A stretch of 64,000 nucleotides of DNA from NCBI RefSeq assembly GCF_900090275.1, contig NZ_LT607755.1, forward strand, positions 62,001 through 126,000, read 5' to 3'. The stretch's first letter is position 1, and each line of letters starts with the position of its first letter. Below are positions 10,078 through 18,699 of this stretch, piece by piece. The position numbers and the translations under genes are program-made. The stretch comes from Micromonospora zamorensis. GTDB taxonomy: Bacteria > Actinomycetota > Actinomycetes > Mycobacteriales > Micromonosporaceae. The notes beneath the pieces were generated by a model. The model saw only the letters and a list, made by a program, of their open reading frames with translations, searched no databases and was not told the DNA's origin.

Positions 10078-10860
10078 TCAGTCGTGTGGTTCGGCCTTCG
10101 CCGGGCCGCCTTCGGGCTGTTCGGGCCCGTCCGGGCTGGTCTCGGCTGGGTCGGGCCCGTCCGGGCTGGTCTCGGCTGGGTCTCTCGCGGGCTGGTCGGC
10201 GCCGGTCGGGCCGTCGTCGGGCCGGTCAGCCTCGGGCAGATCCGCCTCGGGTGGGTCGGCCGGGCCCGCTGGTTCGGCCGGTTCCGCCGGGCCGGCTGGT
10301 TCGGCCGGGCCGGCTGGTTCGGCCGGGCCGGCTGGTTCGGCCGGGCCGGCTGGTTCGGCTTCGGTCGGTCGGGCGGCGAACCAGCCGCGGAAGCGGGTCC
10401 GCAGCACCTCCTGCTCGGGCCGGTCGTCCGGGCCGAGGCGGAGCATGGTGCCGGTGAGGCTGACGGTGCCCAGCCCTGGGCGGGCGGTGGACGGCCGGGC
10501 GCCCATCACGTCGACGCGGACGGCGAGTCGGTCCCCGGCGCGCACCGGAGCGAGCCAGCGCAGCTCCTCCAGACCGGGGGAGGCGTCCGCGGCAGCCCGG
10601 GACAGCAGGTGGTCGACGTACGCGCGCATGAACAGGCTGACCGTGTAGAAGCCACTCGCGATCAACCCACCGTGCCGGCTCTCCCCGGCCAGGTCGGTAT
10701 CGACGTGGTACCACTGCGGGTCGAAGCGGCGGGCGAAGGCGACCATCTCGTCGCCGTCCACGGTGACCACGCCGAGATCGACGGTGAGCCCCGGGACGAG
10801 ATCCTCGAAGAACAGCTCGGCGGGTTGCCCGGTGCCGGAGCGCGTGGCGGGTGTCGTCAC
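10078..10860 (-). CDS. MaoC-like hotdog-fold protein with a repeat-built acidic tail
   Basis: Residues 1 to about 165 form a MaoC/hydratase-like hotdog domain (LFFEDLVPGL, FARRFDPQWYHVDTDLA, HGGLIASGFYTVSLFMRA), a fold used in R-specific enoyl-CoA hydratases. The usual catalytic Asp/His pair is only partly conserved, so hydratase activity is uncertain. From about residue 168 the protein becomes a tail of AEPAGP and DPAETSPDGP repeats encoded by exact 18-bp and 30-bp DNA repeats. The GTG start overlaps the GtrA stop (GTGA), so the two are coupled. A weak GCCCGCCC/GGGCGGGT hairpin (10051-10078) follows the gene. Confidence 0.8.
   Translation of the reverse strand: MTTPATRSGTGQPAELFFEDLVPGLTVDLGVVTVDGDEMVAFARRFDPQWYHVDTDLAGESRHGGLIASGFYTVSLFMRAYVDHLLSRAAADASPGLEELRWLAPVRAGDRLAVRVDVMGARPSTARPGLGTVSLTGTMLRLGPDDRPEQEVLRTRFRGWFAARPTEAEPAGPAEPAGPAEPAGPAEPAGPAEPAEPAGPADPPEADLPEADRPDDGPTGADQPARDPAETSPDGPDPAETSPDGPEQPEGGPAKAEPHD
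10121..10356. repeat. Coding tandem repeats in the MaoC-like gene tail
   Basis: A 30-bp unit is repeated twice without change (10121-10150, 10151-10180). An 18-bp unit (GGCCGGGCCGGCTGGTTC on the plus strand) occurs in four consecutive copies at 10285-10356, the first with one difference. Unit lengths are multiples of three, so copy-number change would keep the frame. Confidence 0.9.
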
Positions 10861-11561
10861 CGGCGGGGCGAGCGGCGGGTGCCGGCGTGCAGTTCCGCGG
10901 CGAGTTCCGCGTCCAGGTCGGCGGCGGGGCTGACGCCCGGCCGCGTGGCCCGACCCTGGGTGGGTGCGCCGGGCGGTAGGTCACCGCGTTGCACGGACTC
11001 CGCTTCCTCCAGCTCGGACACGGACTCGGCGAGCTCAGCGACCGGGTCCATCTCCGCCATGGTGTCCCACTCGTCGCGCGGGATGCCGTGCCAGGTGGAG
11101 TCGGGCTTCGTCTCCTCCTCGACCGGTGCGACGGGTTGGAAGACGAAGGTTCGGTAGGACCAGAACCGGAACAGCGTGGCCAGCAGGACACCGACGGTCT
11201 TGGCCACGTTCAGTGCCAGGAGGCCGTGTACGCCGAGGCCGTACTTGGCCGCGGCCACGGCACCAAGCTCAATGAGCAGGCCGGCACCGTTGAATAGGAA
11301 GAAAAGGAGGTATTCCCGGCGAAGTGCCGATTTCGGGCGATCCCGGTACGTCCAGTGCCGATTCATCAGGTACGACGTGATCGTGGCGACGATGGTCGCG
11401 ATCACGGTCGCCTTCAACTGGCCATTGACGAAAACAGTCAGTGCAAGGGCATTGAACACCGCGTAATTGATGACAGTGTTGATGCCGCCGACGATGCCGA
11501 ACTTGAGCGCCTCGTGGATGAACTTCTGCCAGCGCTCAGGCAGCAGACGGACAAGACGCAT
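10857..11561 (-). CDS. GtrA-family membrane protein 1
   Basis: The GtrA domain (about residues 15-145, four helices) starts FIHEALKFGIVGGINTVINY and ends RFWSYRTFVF, both signature segments. Family members are thought to help move lipid-linked sugars across the membrane for wall or surface polysaccharide glycosylation. A ~90-residue acidic and charged cytoplasmic tail follows, unlike the shorter second copy. The ATG at 11561 has AAGGTG upstream; an in-frame start at 11600 does not. It is followed by the MaoC-like gene with a 4-nt overlap. Confidence 0.88.
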   Translation of the reverse strand: MRLVRLLPERWQKFIHEALKFGIVGGINTVINYAVFNALALTVFVNGQLKATVIATIVATITSYLMNRHWTYRDRPKSALRREYLLFFLFNGAGLLIELGAVAAAKYGLGVHGLLALNVAKTVGVLLATLFRFWSYRTFVFQPVAPVEEETKPDSTWHGIPRDEWDTMAEMDPVAELAESVSELEEAESVQRGDLPPGAPTQGRATRPGVSPAADLDAELAAELHAGTRRSPRR

Positions 11562-11624
11562 GCGAAACACCTTAGGGCAGTTGGTGCGGCCGGTGATCAC
11601 CGGCCGAACGAGGTGGGCGGCAGG

Positions 11625-12173
11625 TCACGCTCGGTGGTCACGCTCGGGCTTCACCTGCGGAAGAGTCGGGGTTCCCGCTTCGACGAAGACGAACCGCCGG
11701 TACGACCAGAATCGGAACAGCGTGCCGAGTCCCGTGCCGACGATGTAGCTGGCCACGTTGTCGGCCAGACGCGTCTGGAACACGGACGGCCAGATGCTGC
11801 CGAGCCCGTACCGGCTGAGCGCGAGGCAGGCCACCGCGATGCCGAGGCCGACCGCGTTGAACAGGAAGAACAGCGCGTACTCACGGGCCGGGTTGTTGCG
11901 TTGACGGTGTCGCCACGTCCAGAACCGGTTGCCGATGAAGGCGACGGAGGCCGCGATCACGGTGGAGATGGTCTTCGCCGTCAACTCCTCGACGCCGCGA
12001 CTGCTCGTCAGGTAGTTGAAGAGCGCGAAGTCGATGATGAAGGCGATCCCGCCCACTGTGGCGAACTTGCTCATCTCGCGGACGAGGTGGCCGAAGCGGT
12101 CCAGCAGTTTGCCGACCAGACCCTGTCGGGTCTGCCGGGGTCCCGGTTGCTCCCCGGTCATCGTGGCGGCCAC
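11625..12173 (-). CDS. GtrA-family membrane protein 2
   Basis: 182 residues with the same four-helix GtrA domain (MSKFATVGGIAFIIDFALFNYL, FIGNRFWTWRHRQ, LFRFWSYRRFVF). It lies 63 nt upstream of the first GtrA gene on the same strand, so the two may form one unit and could act as a pair. The start is GTG 12173 or ATG 12161; neither has a clear ribosome-binding site. No glycosyltransferase is adjacent, so the sugar-lipid substrate is unknown. Confidence 0.87.
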   Translation of the reverse strand: MAATMTGEQPGPRQTRQGLVGKLLDRFGHLVREMSKFATVGGIAFIIDFALFNYLTSSRGVEELTAKTISTVIAASVAFIGNRFWTWRHRQRNNPAREYALFFLFNAVGLGIAVACLALSRYGLGSIWPSVFQTRLADNVASYIVGTGLGTLFRFWSYRRFVFVEAGTPTLPQVKPERDHRA

Positions 12174-12599
12174 GGAGGGAGCCTACCGGTTGCCGACCAG
12201 TCAGAGGGGTAGCAACGGCGAGCAGGCGTGGTCGCTCGAAGGAGCCCATCACCCTGTGCGAAACCGTTGAACGCAGCGTAACCAATTGGGAGGACTGACG
12301 CGCCCCGGAACGGGAATCCACGCACCGGTCGGCGGGGCAGGTCACGGTCCGACCGCAACAAGCGTCCGCCGGGGTGCACAACAAGATTTGCGTGAAACTG
12401 CGCGGGAAAGCGGGTATCAGCTCGTGATGCCGCAGCGTGGCCGTACCTTGTGCAGTTCTTCACAACCAGTCCCACTGACTCGGAAGGCTGCCCGGTTTAC
12501 GCTGAGGCCAATCCCAGGTTTCCACGAAGGCGACGCATCGCGCCGCTGAGTCTCGTGCATCCCATAGATCGGTCAGCGTCGACCACAAGGAGATGTGTC
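12174..12599. other. Gene-free divergent region between gtrA-like and pckG
   Basis: 426 nt without a supported gene. It holds a near-consensus Rex-type site (12448-12465), a possible pckG promoter (CTGACT at 12475-12480, 17-nt spacer, TACGCT at 12498-12503) and the pckG ribosome-binding site AAGGAG (12587-12592). I see nothing convincing in the first 270 nt. Confidence 0.6.
12448..12465. promoter_or_regulatory. Candidate Rex (NAD+/NADH-responsive repressor) operator upstream of pckG
   Basis: TTGTGCAGTTCTTCACAA matches the Rex consensus TTGTGAA-N4-TTCACAA at 13 of 14 fixed positions (A6 is C). It ends 9 bp before a plausible -35 element and 134 bp before the pckG ATG. Binding is inferred. Confidence 0.5.
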
Positions 12600-14444
12600 A
12601 TGGTTGCTCCGGCTGTTGTGCGGGGTATTGATCAGGCCCCGACGTCCCATCCGAAACTGCTCGCCTGGGTCCGTGAGGTCGCGGAACTGACCACCCCCGA
12701 TCGTGTGGTCTGGGTGGACGGGTCCGACGACGAGTGGCGCCGCCTCACCGACGAGCTGGTCGAGGCCGGAACGCTCATCCGGCTGAACCCGGAGAAGAAG
12801 CCCAACTCGTTCTACGCGCGTACCGATCCGACGGACGTCGCCCGGGTCGAGGAGCGCACCTACATCTGCTCCGTCGACGAGGCGGACGCCGGCCCCACGA
12901 ACAACTGGATGTCGCCGCCGGAGATGAAGCGGACGATGACCGATCTCTACCGCGGCTCGATGCGCGGTCGGACGATGTACGTCATCCCGTTCGTCATGGG
13001 CCCGGTCGAGGCCGAGTCCCCGATGTTCGGTGTCGAGATCACCGACAGCCCGTACGTGGTCGCCTCGATGCGGATCATGACGCGGATGGGCGCCCGGGTT
13101 CTCGAGGCGATGGGTGACGACGCGGACTTCGTGCACGCGCTGCACTCGATCGGCGCCCCGCTCGCGCCCGGCCAGCAGGACGTCGCCTGGCCGTGCAACG
13201 AGACGAAGTACATCTCGCACTTCCCGGAGACCCGGGAGATCTGGTCGTACGGCTCGGGTTACGGCGGCAACTCGCTGCTCGGCAAGAAGTGCTACTCGCT
13301 GCGGATCGCGAGCGTGATGGGCCGGGACGAGGGCTGGCTCGCCGAGCACATGCTGATCCTCAAGATCACCTCGCCGGAGGGCAAGACCTACCACATCGCC
13401 GGCGCGTTCCCCTCGGCCTGCGGCAAGACCAACCTGGCCATGGTCGAGCCGACCATCCCGGGTTGGAAGGTCGAGACGATCGGCGACGACATCGCCTGGA
13501 TGCGGTTCGGCCCGGACGGCCGCCTCTACGCGGTCAACCCGGAATACGGGCTGTTCGGTGTGGCGCCCGGCACCGACTGGAAGACCAACGCCAACGCCAT
13601 GCGCACCCTGGACCGGGGCAACTCCGTCTTCACCAACGTCGGCCTCACCGACGACGGTGACGTCTGGTGGGAGGGCATGGGGGAGCCGCCGGCGCACCTG
13701 ATCGACTGGAAGGGCAACGACTGGACGCCGGAGAGCGAGGGCCTCTCCTCGCACGCGAACAGCCGTTTCTGCACCCCGATCACCCAGTGCCCGATCCTCG
13801 CCGACGAGTACTTCGACCCGAACGGCGTGCCGATCGACGCGATCCTCTTCGGTGGCCGCCGCAAGGACACCATCCCGCTGGTGACCGAGGCCCGCGACTG
13901 GGTGCACGGCGTCTACATGGGTGCCACGCTCTCCTCGGAGACCACCGCTGCCGCGTCCGGCGCCGTTGGCGTGGTCCGGCGGGACCCGATGGCGATGCTG
14001 CCGTTCATCGGCTACAACGCCGGGGACTACTTCCGGCACTGGATCGAGATGGGCAAGGGCACCGACGGCGACGAGGCGAAGCTGCCGAAGATCTACTACG
14101 TCAACTGGTTCCGTAAGGACCCGGAGGGTTCGTTCCTCTGGCCGGGCTTCGGGGAGAACTCCCGGGTGCTCAAGTGGGTCGTCGAGCGGATCGAGGGCAC
14201 GGCCGACGCGGTCGAGACGCCGGTGGGCATGGTTCCCGCACCCGACGCTCTGGACGTCGAGGGCCTGGACATGACCCCGGAGGACGTTCGGATCGCCCTG
14301 AAGGTCGACCCGGACGAGTGGCGCAACGAGCTTCCGATGATCACCGAGTGGTTCGAGAAGTTCGGTGACAAGCTGCCGGGCGTGCTCTGGGCCGAGCTGG
14401 ACGCGCTGCGCGCCCGCCTCGACGCCGCACAGCCGCAGCGGTAG
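12600..14444 (+). CDS. pckG: Phosphoenolpyruvate carboxykinase (GTP)
   Basis: Converts oxaloacetate and GTP to PEP, CO2 and GDP, the entry step of gluconeogenesis, and can run in reverse as an anaplerotic reaction. 614 residues, the normal length for the GTP-dependent class. The GTP-class signature FPSACGKTN (270-278) carries the nucleotide loop and the reactive Cys274. Other family segments are [35 protein letters not shown] and [12 protein letters not shown]. The ATG has AAGGAG 7 nt upstream. A Rex-like operator lies in the upstream region. ppc, eno and glpX elsewhere in this window act at the same metabolic node. Confidence 0.97.
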   Translation: MVAPAVVRGIDQAPTSHPKLLAWVREVAELTTPDRVVWVDGSDDEWRRLTDELVEAGTLIRLNPEKKPNSFYARTDPTDVARVEERTYICSVDEADAGPTNNWMSPPEMKRTMTDLYRGSMRGRTMYVIPFVMGPVEAESPMFGVEITDSPYVVASMRIMTRMGARVLEAMGDDADFVHALHSIGAPLAPGQQDVAWPCNETKYISHFPETREIWSYGSGYGGNSLLGKKCYSLRIASVMGRDEGWLAEHMLILKITSPEGKTYHIAGAFPSACGKTNLAMVEPTIPGWKVETIGDDIAWMRFGPDGRLYAVNPEYGLFGVAPGTDWKTNANAMRTLDRGNSVFTNVGLTDDGDVWWEGMGEPPAHLIDWKGNDWTPESEGLSSHANSRFCTPITQCPILADEYFDPNGVPIDAILFGGRRKDTIPLVTEARDWVHGVYMGATLSSETTAAASGAVGVVRRDPMAMLPFIGYNAGDYFRHWIEMGKGTDGDEAKLPKIYYVNWFRKDPEGSFLWPGFGENSRVLKWVVERIEGTADAVETPVGMVPAPDALDVEGLDMTPEDVRIALKVDPDEWRNELPMITEWFEKFGDKLPGVLWAELDALRARLDAAQPQR

Positions 14445-14481
14445 GTGTGAAGAGCGCCCCCTGCGGGCAACATCGGATCCC

Positions 14482-15339
14482 ATGAGGACGGCCGCCGAGA
14501 CCCAGGTCCGGCGGCCGTCCGCCGTCCGGGTGCTCACCATCCTGCTCGCGACGACGGCGGCGGCCACCGTCGTGGTCGAGCTGCTCAACTGGTGGTACGC
14601 CCCGGAGCAGGGTTTCGGGCTGGCCGTACGGACCGGCTTTGCCATGCTGCGCTCGTTCGGTTTCCTGCTGTTGATCGGGCACGTCCGGAAGGGCCGGACG
14701 GTCGCCCGCCCGTTCGGGCTGATCCTCGCGGTCACCACGATCTTCGCCGTCGGCCGGCTCATCGTGCCTCGGCAGGGGGTGCCGCCGCTGCCCGGCCTGC
14801 TCGGCTTCGCGATCCTCACAGCGCTCTGTGCCGCAGTGGTCTGGCTGCTCTACCGCTCGTCGGCGTTGGCCGGGCACCTGGTCCGGCACCGTCCACGCCT
14901 CGTCATCGACCGGGCCGGCATCTCCTGGCGGGAGACCCCTCCACGCCGACCGCAGGCCAGCGCCTGGCTGCTGACCAGCCGGGTGGCGGCGTTCACCTAC
15001 AGCCCGCTGATGCTGGTGCCGGCCCTGGTGGCCGGGGGTTCCATCCTGGACGGGCGGCTGACCGCGGTGCCGGCCGTGCTGCTCTGGTTCGGTGCCGGCA
15101 TCGCCGCCAGCTACGCAGTGCTGTTCTGCACCGCGTTCCTGATGCGGGGCAAGGACTGGGCGCGTGGGCTGCTGGTCGTCGTTACTGTGGCCGTACTCGC
15201 GGTGGACCTGCCGCTGTGCTGGTGGCTGTTGGGCGTGGACGGCCTGGTCCGCGACGGCGGCCCACTGCTCGCCGCGGCTGGGCTGACCCTCTACGGTTTG
15301 CGCCGCGCTTCCCGCGCGGACGACGTCGCGCCGGCCTGA
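14482..15339 (+). CDS. Multi-pass membrane protein, unknown function
   Basis: 285 residues, with about seven or eight hydrophobic segments and short Arg-rich loops (GHVRKGRTVARPFG, SSALAGHLVRHRPR). It starts 37 nt after pckG on the same strand. The ATG at 14482 follows CAACAT (14468-14473) by 8 nt, so it may have its own leaderless start. I recognise no transporter or enzyme motif. Confidence 0.7.
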   Translation: MRTAAETQVRRPSAVRVLTILLATTAAATVVVELLNWWYAPEQGFGLAVRTGFAMLRSFGFLLLIGHVRKGRTVARPFGLILAVTTIFAVGRLIVPRQGVPPLPGLLGFAILTALCAAVVWLLYRSSALAGHLVRHRPRLVIDRAGISWRETPPRRPQASAWLLTSRVAAFTYSPLMLVPALVAGGSILDGRLTAVPAVLLWFGAGIAASYAVLFCTAFLMRGKDWARGLLVVVTVAVLAVDLPLCWWLLGVDGLVRDGGPLLAAAGLTLYGLRRASRADDVAPA

Positions 15340-15827
15340 CGGCGGCGCCGTCCCGCGCCCGGCTGGCGCCATTCCTCAGCTCTGACCAGGTAGTGACAGC
15401 CGCTGTAGAGCTGCCCCAGATATGGGGCGACCCGCGCTGAAGTCGCTCCCGCTCCGCTCCGGCTCCCGCTCCGCTCCGGCTCCGCTCCCGCGTCCGTGTC
15501 CACGCCGCCCAGGCTCTGCCCGATGCCCCATATTCGGGGCAGGTCTACAGGCTGTTGGACAGGTAGGCCCGCCTACCCGGCGCTGATGCCTCCCGACATG
15601 AGCGGCCTTCCTTTGGCCACGCCTGGACTGCTCGCGCCTGCCGCTGGCGGCGTTCGCGTTCCTCACGGCAGGAAGTCAGCGCCGTGCGGGTGCGGCCCGC
15701 ACGAGCGGACAGAGGGCAGGATGGCGGGTGGCGCCGGTCACAACGGTCGGCGTGGGCGGCGCGGGTGGATCGTCGGGGCGGTGCGGGGACAGGCACGGCC
15801 GCACCGCGTTGGTCGGAGGGAGGCGCG
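15340..15827. other. Gene-free stretch containing a palindrome-flanked element
   Basis: 488 nt between two same-strand genes. It contains the 144-bp element at 15405-15548. The remaining ~280 nt up to the reductase start carry frames open in both directions but no start with a good ribosome-binding site and no recognisable protein. Confidence 0.5.
15405..15548. repeat. 144-bp element with 24-bp inverted ends and internal 17-bp repeats
   Basis: The ends (15405-15428 and 15525-15548) are inverted copies with three mismatches. Each end is also a smaller palindrome (GCCCC-N6-GGGGC). Between them lies a 17-bp unit (GCTCCCGCTCCGCTCCG) repeated 2.6 times from 15445. There is no coding capacity and no clear target-site duplication. 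Confidence 0.7.
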
Positions 15828-16970
15828 GTGAGCGACGAGTTCGACGTGGTGGTGGTGGGAGCGGGGCCGGCCGGGGCGGCCGCCGCGCTGACGGCGCGAC
15901 GGGCGGGTGCCAGTGTGCTGCTGCTGGACCGGGCCGACTTTCCCCGGGACAAGGCGTGTGGCGACGGGATCGCCGCGCATTCGATGGACGTGCTCGCCGA
16001 GCTGGGGGTGACCGAGGCGGTGGAGGGCTACGCGCCGCTGCCCGCGCTGCGGATGATCGCGCCGGGCGGCGGCGCCGTGGCCCGGGCGCTGCCCCGACCC
16101 GCGTACACAGTGCCTCGAAAGGTCTTCGACGCGCGTCTGGTGGCGGCCGCCGTGGCGGCCGGCGCCCAGCTGCGCCGGCACACCGTGCGCCAGGTCGAAG
16201 CGCGCGCCGACCGGGTGGTGCTCGACGGCGAGTTGTCCGGCCGGGTGGTGGTGGGCGCGGACGGCGCCGGGTCGGTGGTCCGTCGGGCGCTCGGCCACCC
16301 GCAGAATCCCGACCGGCACCTGGCGCTGGCCATCCGGGGGTACGCTCCGGCGCTGCCCGGCCCGTCCGAGCAGCTCATCGTCACCTCGAAAGCCCGCTGG
16401 CCGGCGTACGCCTGGTCGTTTCCGATCGGTGACGGGCGGGCCAACGTCGGGTACGGGGAGGTGCTGCGCGGTGAGCCGTTGAGCCGGGCGTACCTGCTGG
16501 ACCGGCTGGCCGCGCTGCTGCCCGGCACCGACCTGGCGACGGTGACCGCGTTGCGCGCCCATCACCTGCCGCTCTCCACCCACCGGCCGTCACCGGGTCA
16601 GGGGCGCACGCTGCTGGCCGGGGACGCGATGTCGCTGATCAATCCGTTCACCGGGGAGGGCATCTTCTACGCGCTGCTCTCCGGTGCGCTGGCCGGGGAG
16701 GCAGCGGCCCAGGCGCCGGAGACGGCTGCCCAGCGCTACGCCCACGGGTTGCGCCGCCGCCTCGGCACCCACCTGAGACACAGCTCGGTCGCGGCGTGGT
16801 TGGCCCGGCGGCGTCGGGTGGTGGATGCGGCGGTCCGGGCTGCCCGCCGGGACGACCGGGTGTTCTACGACGTGGTCGAGCTGGGGCTGGGTGACGGACG
16901 CCTCACCGCTCGCACGCTGGCAATGATCGGGATCGGTCTGCCCGGCGGGGATGGGGCTCCGAGGCAGTGA
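15828..16970 (+). CDS. Geranylgeranyl-reductase-family FAD oxidoreductase
   Basis: 380 residues. FAD Rossmann motif VVVGAGPAGAAAAL near the N-terminus; LDRADFPRDKACGDGI; PAYTVPRKVFDARL; VVGADGAGSVVRRALG; and the C-terminal FAD motif GDAMSLINPFTGEGIFYAL. Family members saturate isoprenoid double bonds (geranylgeranyl lipids, or the menaquinone side chain as by mycobacterial MenJ) using a flavin. The GTG at 15828 has GGAGGGAGG upstream. The next gene, a cis-prenyl transferase, starts 31 nt downstream, so the substrate may be a polyprenyl carrier; menaquinone is the main alternative. Confidence 0.87.
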   Translation: MSDEFDVVVVGAGPAGAAAALTARRAGASVLLLDRADFPRDKACGDGIAAHSMDVLAELGVTEAVEGYAPLPALRMIAPGGGAVARALPRPAYTVPRKVFDARLVAAAVAAGAQLRRHTVRQVEARADRVVLDGELSGRVVVGADGAGSVVRRALGHPQNPDRHLALAIRGYAPALPGPSEQLIVTSKARWPAYAWSFPIGDGRANVGYGEVLRGEPLSRAYLLDRLAALLPGTDLATVTALRAHHLPLSTHRPSPGQGRTLLAGDAMSLINPFTGEGIFYALLSGALAGEAAAQAPETAAQRYAHGLRRRLGTHLRHSSVAAWLARRRRVVDAAVRAARRDDRVFYDVVELGLGDGRLTARTLAMIGIGLPGGDGAPRQ

Positions 16971-17001
16971 TCTGGTCGAAGGGTCGCTACGCTGCTAGGT
17001 G

Positions 17002-17772
17002 ATGACGCTGCGGAACCTTATCTACTCCGTCTACGAGCGCCGGCTCACGGCGAAGCTCGCGGGTAAGCCGGTGCCCCGACACGTCGGGGTGATGTGCGAC
17101 GGCAACCGCCGTTGGGCGAAGGAAATGGGCTTCGTCGACCCGAACGACGGGCACCGGGTCGGCGCGGCGAAGATCAAGCATGTGCTCGGCTGGTGTGACC
17201 AGGCTGGCGTCGGGCACGTCACCCTCTATCTGCTGGCCACCGACAACCTGCGCCGTCCGGCGAGTGAGCTGGACCCACTCCTCAAGATCATTGAGGACCT
17301 GGCGGTGGAGCTGGCGGAGGAGGGCAACCCCTGGCGGCTGCGCATCGTCGGGGCTCTCGATCTGCTGCCGGCGCAGACCGCGGCGGCGCTCAAGGGCGCC
17401 GAGGAGCGCACCCGTGAGCGCACCGGCGGTGCGGAGGTCAACATCGCGGTGGGGTACGGCGGTCGCCGGGAAATTACCGACGCGGTCCGCTCGCTGCTGC
17501 TGGAGCACGCGGCCACGGGCGGCACGCTGGAGGAACTGGCCGAGGTGCTGGACGTCGAGCACATCGCCGAGCACCTCTACACCCGTGGCCAGCCCGACCC
17601 CGACCTGGTTATCCGCACGAGCGGCGAGCAGCGGCTGTCCGGCTTCATGCTCTGGCAGTCCGCGCACTCGGAGTTCTACTTCTGCGAGCTCAACTGGCCG
17701 GATTTCCGGCACATCGACTTCCTGCGGGCCCTGCGCTCGTACGCCACCAGACAACGCCGCTACGGCGTCTGA
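17002..17772 (+). CDS. Cis-prenyl transferase (Z-isoprenyl diphosphate synthase, UppS family)
   Basis: Adds isopentenyl diphosphate units in Z configuration to make polyprenyl diphosphates for wall lipid carriers. 256 residues. The hallmark HVGVMCDGNRRWAK contains the catalytic Asp (D33); LYLLATDNLRRP, GGRREITDA, DLVIRTSGEQRLSGFMLWQS and SEFYFCELNWPDF complete the five conserved regions. GTG (16999) and ATG (17002) are adjacent. TACGCT (16988-16993) ends 5 nt before the GTG, suggesting a leaderless message. It resembles the Rv1086 short-chain branch by context, but chain length cannot be read with certainty. Confidence 0.93.
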   Translation: MTLRNLIYSVYERRLTAKLAGKPVPRHVGVMCDGNRRWAKEMGFVDPNDGHRVGAAKIKHVLGWCDQAGVGHVTLYLLATDNLRRPASELDPLLKIIEDLAVELAEEGNPWRLRIVGALDLLPAQTAAALKGAEERTRERTGGAEVNIAVGYGGRREITDAVRSLLLEHAATGGTLEELAEVLDVEHIAEHLYTRGQPDPDLVIRTSGEQRLSGFMLWQSAHSEFYFCELNWPDFRHIDFLRALRSYATRQRRYGV

Positions 17773-17774
17773 AC

Positions 17775-17800
17775 GGGCGGCGACAGAGCTGTCGCCGCCC
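17775..17800. terminator. Hairpin between convergent uppS-family gene and otsB
   Basis: GGGCGGCGACA (17775-17785) pairs perfectly with TGTCGCCGCCC (17790-17800) around a 4-nt loop. It is placed to end transcription from both sides. Confidence 0.7.
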
Positions 17801-17807
17801 CGACCGG

Positions 17808-18632
17808 TCAGGGCAGGTGGGTCAGTGCCCGGGTGAGGAAGTCACCCAGCGCAGCCGGGGACTCGATCGTCAGGTCGGCGGCGTTCGCCACCTCCTGACC
17901 GGTCTCCGGGTTGGCAACGGCCACGCAGACACCGACGAAGTCCGGGTCGGCCGCGGCGCGGGTGCGCAGCGCCGCGAAGGCCTTGATGTCCGAGACGTCG
18001 TCGCCGAAGTACCAGGCGCCGGTCGCACCCTTGATCGCCTCGCCGATCACCATGCCCTTGTCCCGGTCGACCGGGGGCTTGAGCTCCAGCACCATCCGCC
18101 CGGCCTGCACCCGCAGCCCCAGCCGGTCGGCCTGCGCCTGCCCCCACTGCTGCACCGTGGAGCCGAGCTGCGGGGCGGTACGCCAGTGCAACGCCACGGA
18201 GAGCCGCTTGTACTCGACCAGCGTGCCGGGCGGCAGCTCCGCCCGGGCCTGGTCGGCCAGCTCCTGCATGGTCGGCACCCAGGGCAGCGCGGCCGGCTCG
18301 GTGACGGTTTCCCCGCCGCAGTGGCTGTGCTCCAGCCCGTAGAGGCCGTAGAGGTCCACGCCGGTGAGCCCGCCGAGCTGGTCCCGGAGGAACTCGACGG
18401 GCCGGGCGGACACGATCGCGACCCGCTGCACGATCGGGGCCAACGCCTCGATCGCGGCCAGCACCTTGGGCGCCGGGCGCACCGCGGTCGGATCGTCGTC
18501 GACGGGCGCGAGCGTGCCGTCGAAGTCGAAGAAGAGCACGGTCCCGGCCGCCCGGCTGGCGGTGGTCCGCCAGGCCTGGTCGGCGTTCAACGGGGTTCTC
18601 GGCTGCTGATTGCCCAGATTCAACGGCGGCAC
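17808..18632 (-). CDS. otsB: Trehalose-6-phosphate phosphatase
   Basis: Releases trehalose from trehalose-6-phosphate, the second step of the OtsA/OtsB route. HAD fold: nucleophile motif FFDFDGTLAP (D36, D38), AIVSARPVEFLRDQL, YGLYGLEHS, LELKPPVDRDKG and the late acidic motif YFGDDVSDIKAF. The GTG at 18632 (274 residues) is chosen because TACGCT (18645-18640) lies 7 nt upstream, the leaderless spacing seen elsewhere here; an ATG at 18665 would add 11 residues. No otsA is in the window. Confidence 0.92.
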   Translation of the reverse strand: MPPLNLGNQQPRTPLNADQAWRTTASRAAGTVLFFDFDGTLAPVDDDPTAVRPAPKVLAAIEALAPIVQRVAIVSARPVEFLRDQLGGLTGVDLYGLYGLEHSHCGGETVTEPAALPWVPTMQELADQARAELPPGTLVEYKRLSVALHWRTAPQLGSTVQQWGQAQADRLGLRVQAGRMVLELKPPVDRDKGMVIGEAIKGATGAWYFGDDVSDIKAFAALRTRAAADPDFVGVCVAVANPETGQEVANAADLTIESPAALGDFLTRALTHLP

Positions 18633-18699
18633 GCGCGTCAGCGTACCCCGGCGATGGGGGCTCATTCCTGGCCGAGCGGACCCGTTCGGCGGTACGAGA

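Noticed and set aside
12573..14819. 748-codon frame opposite pckG
   Set aside because: Shadow of the pckG reading frame; no recognisable protein.
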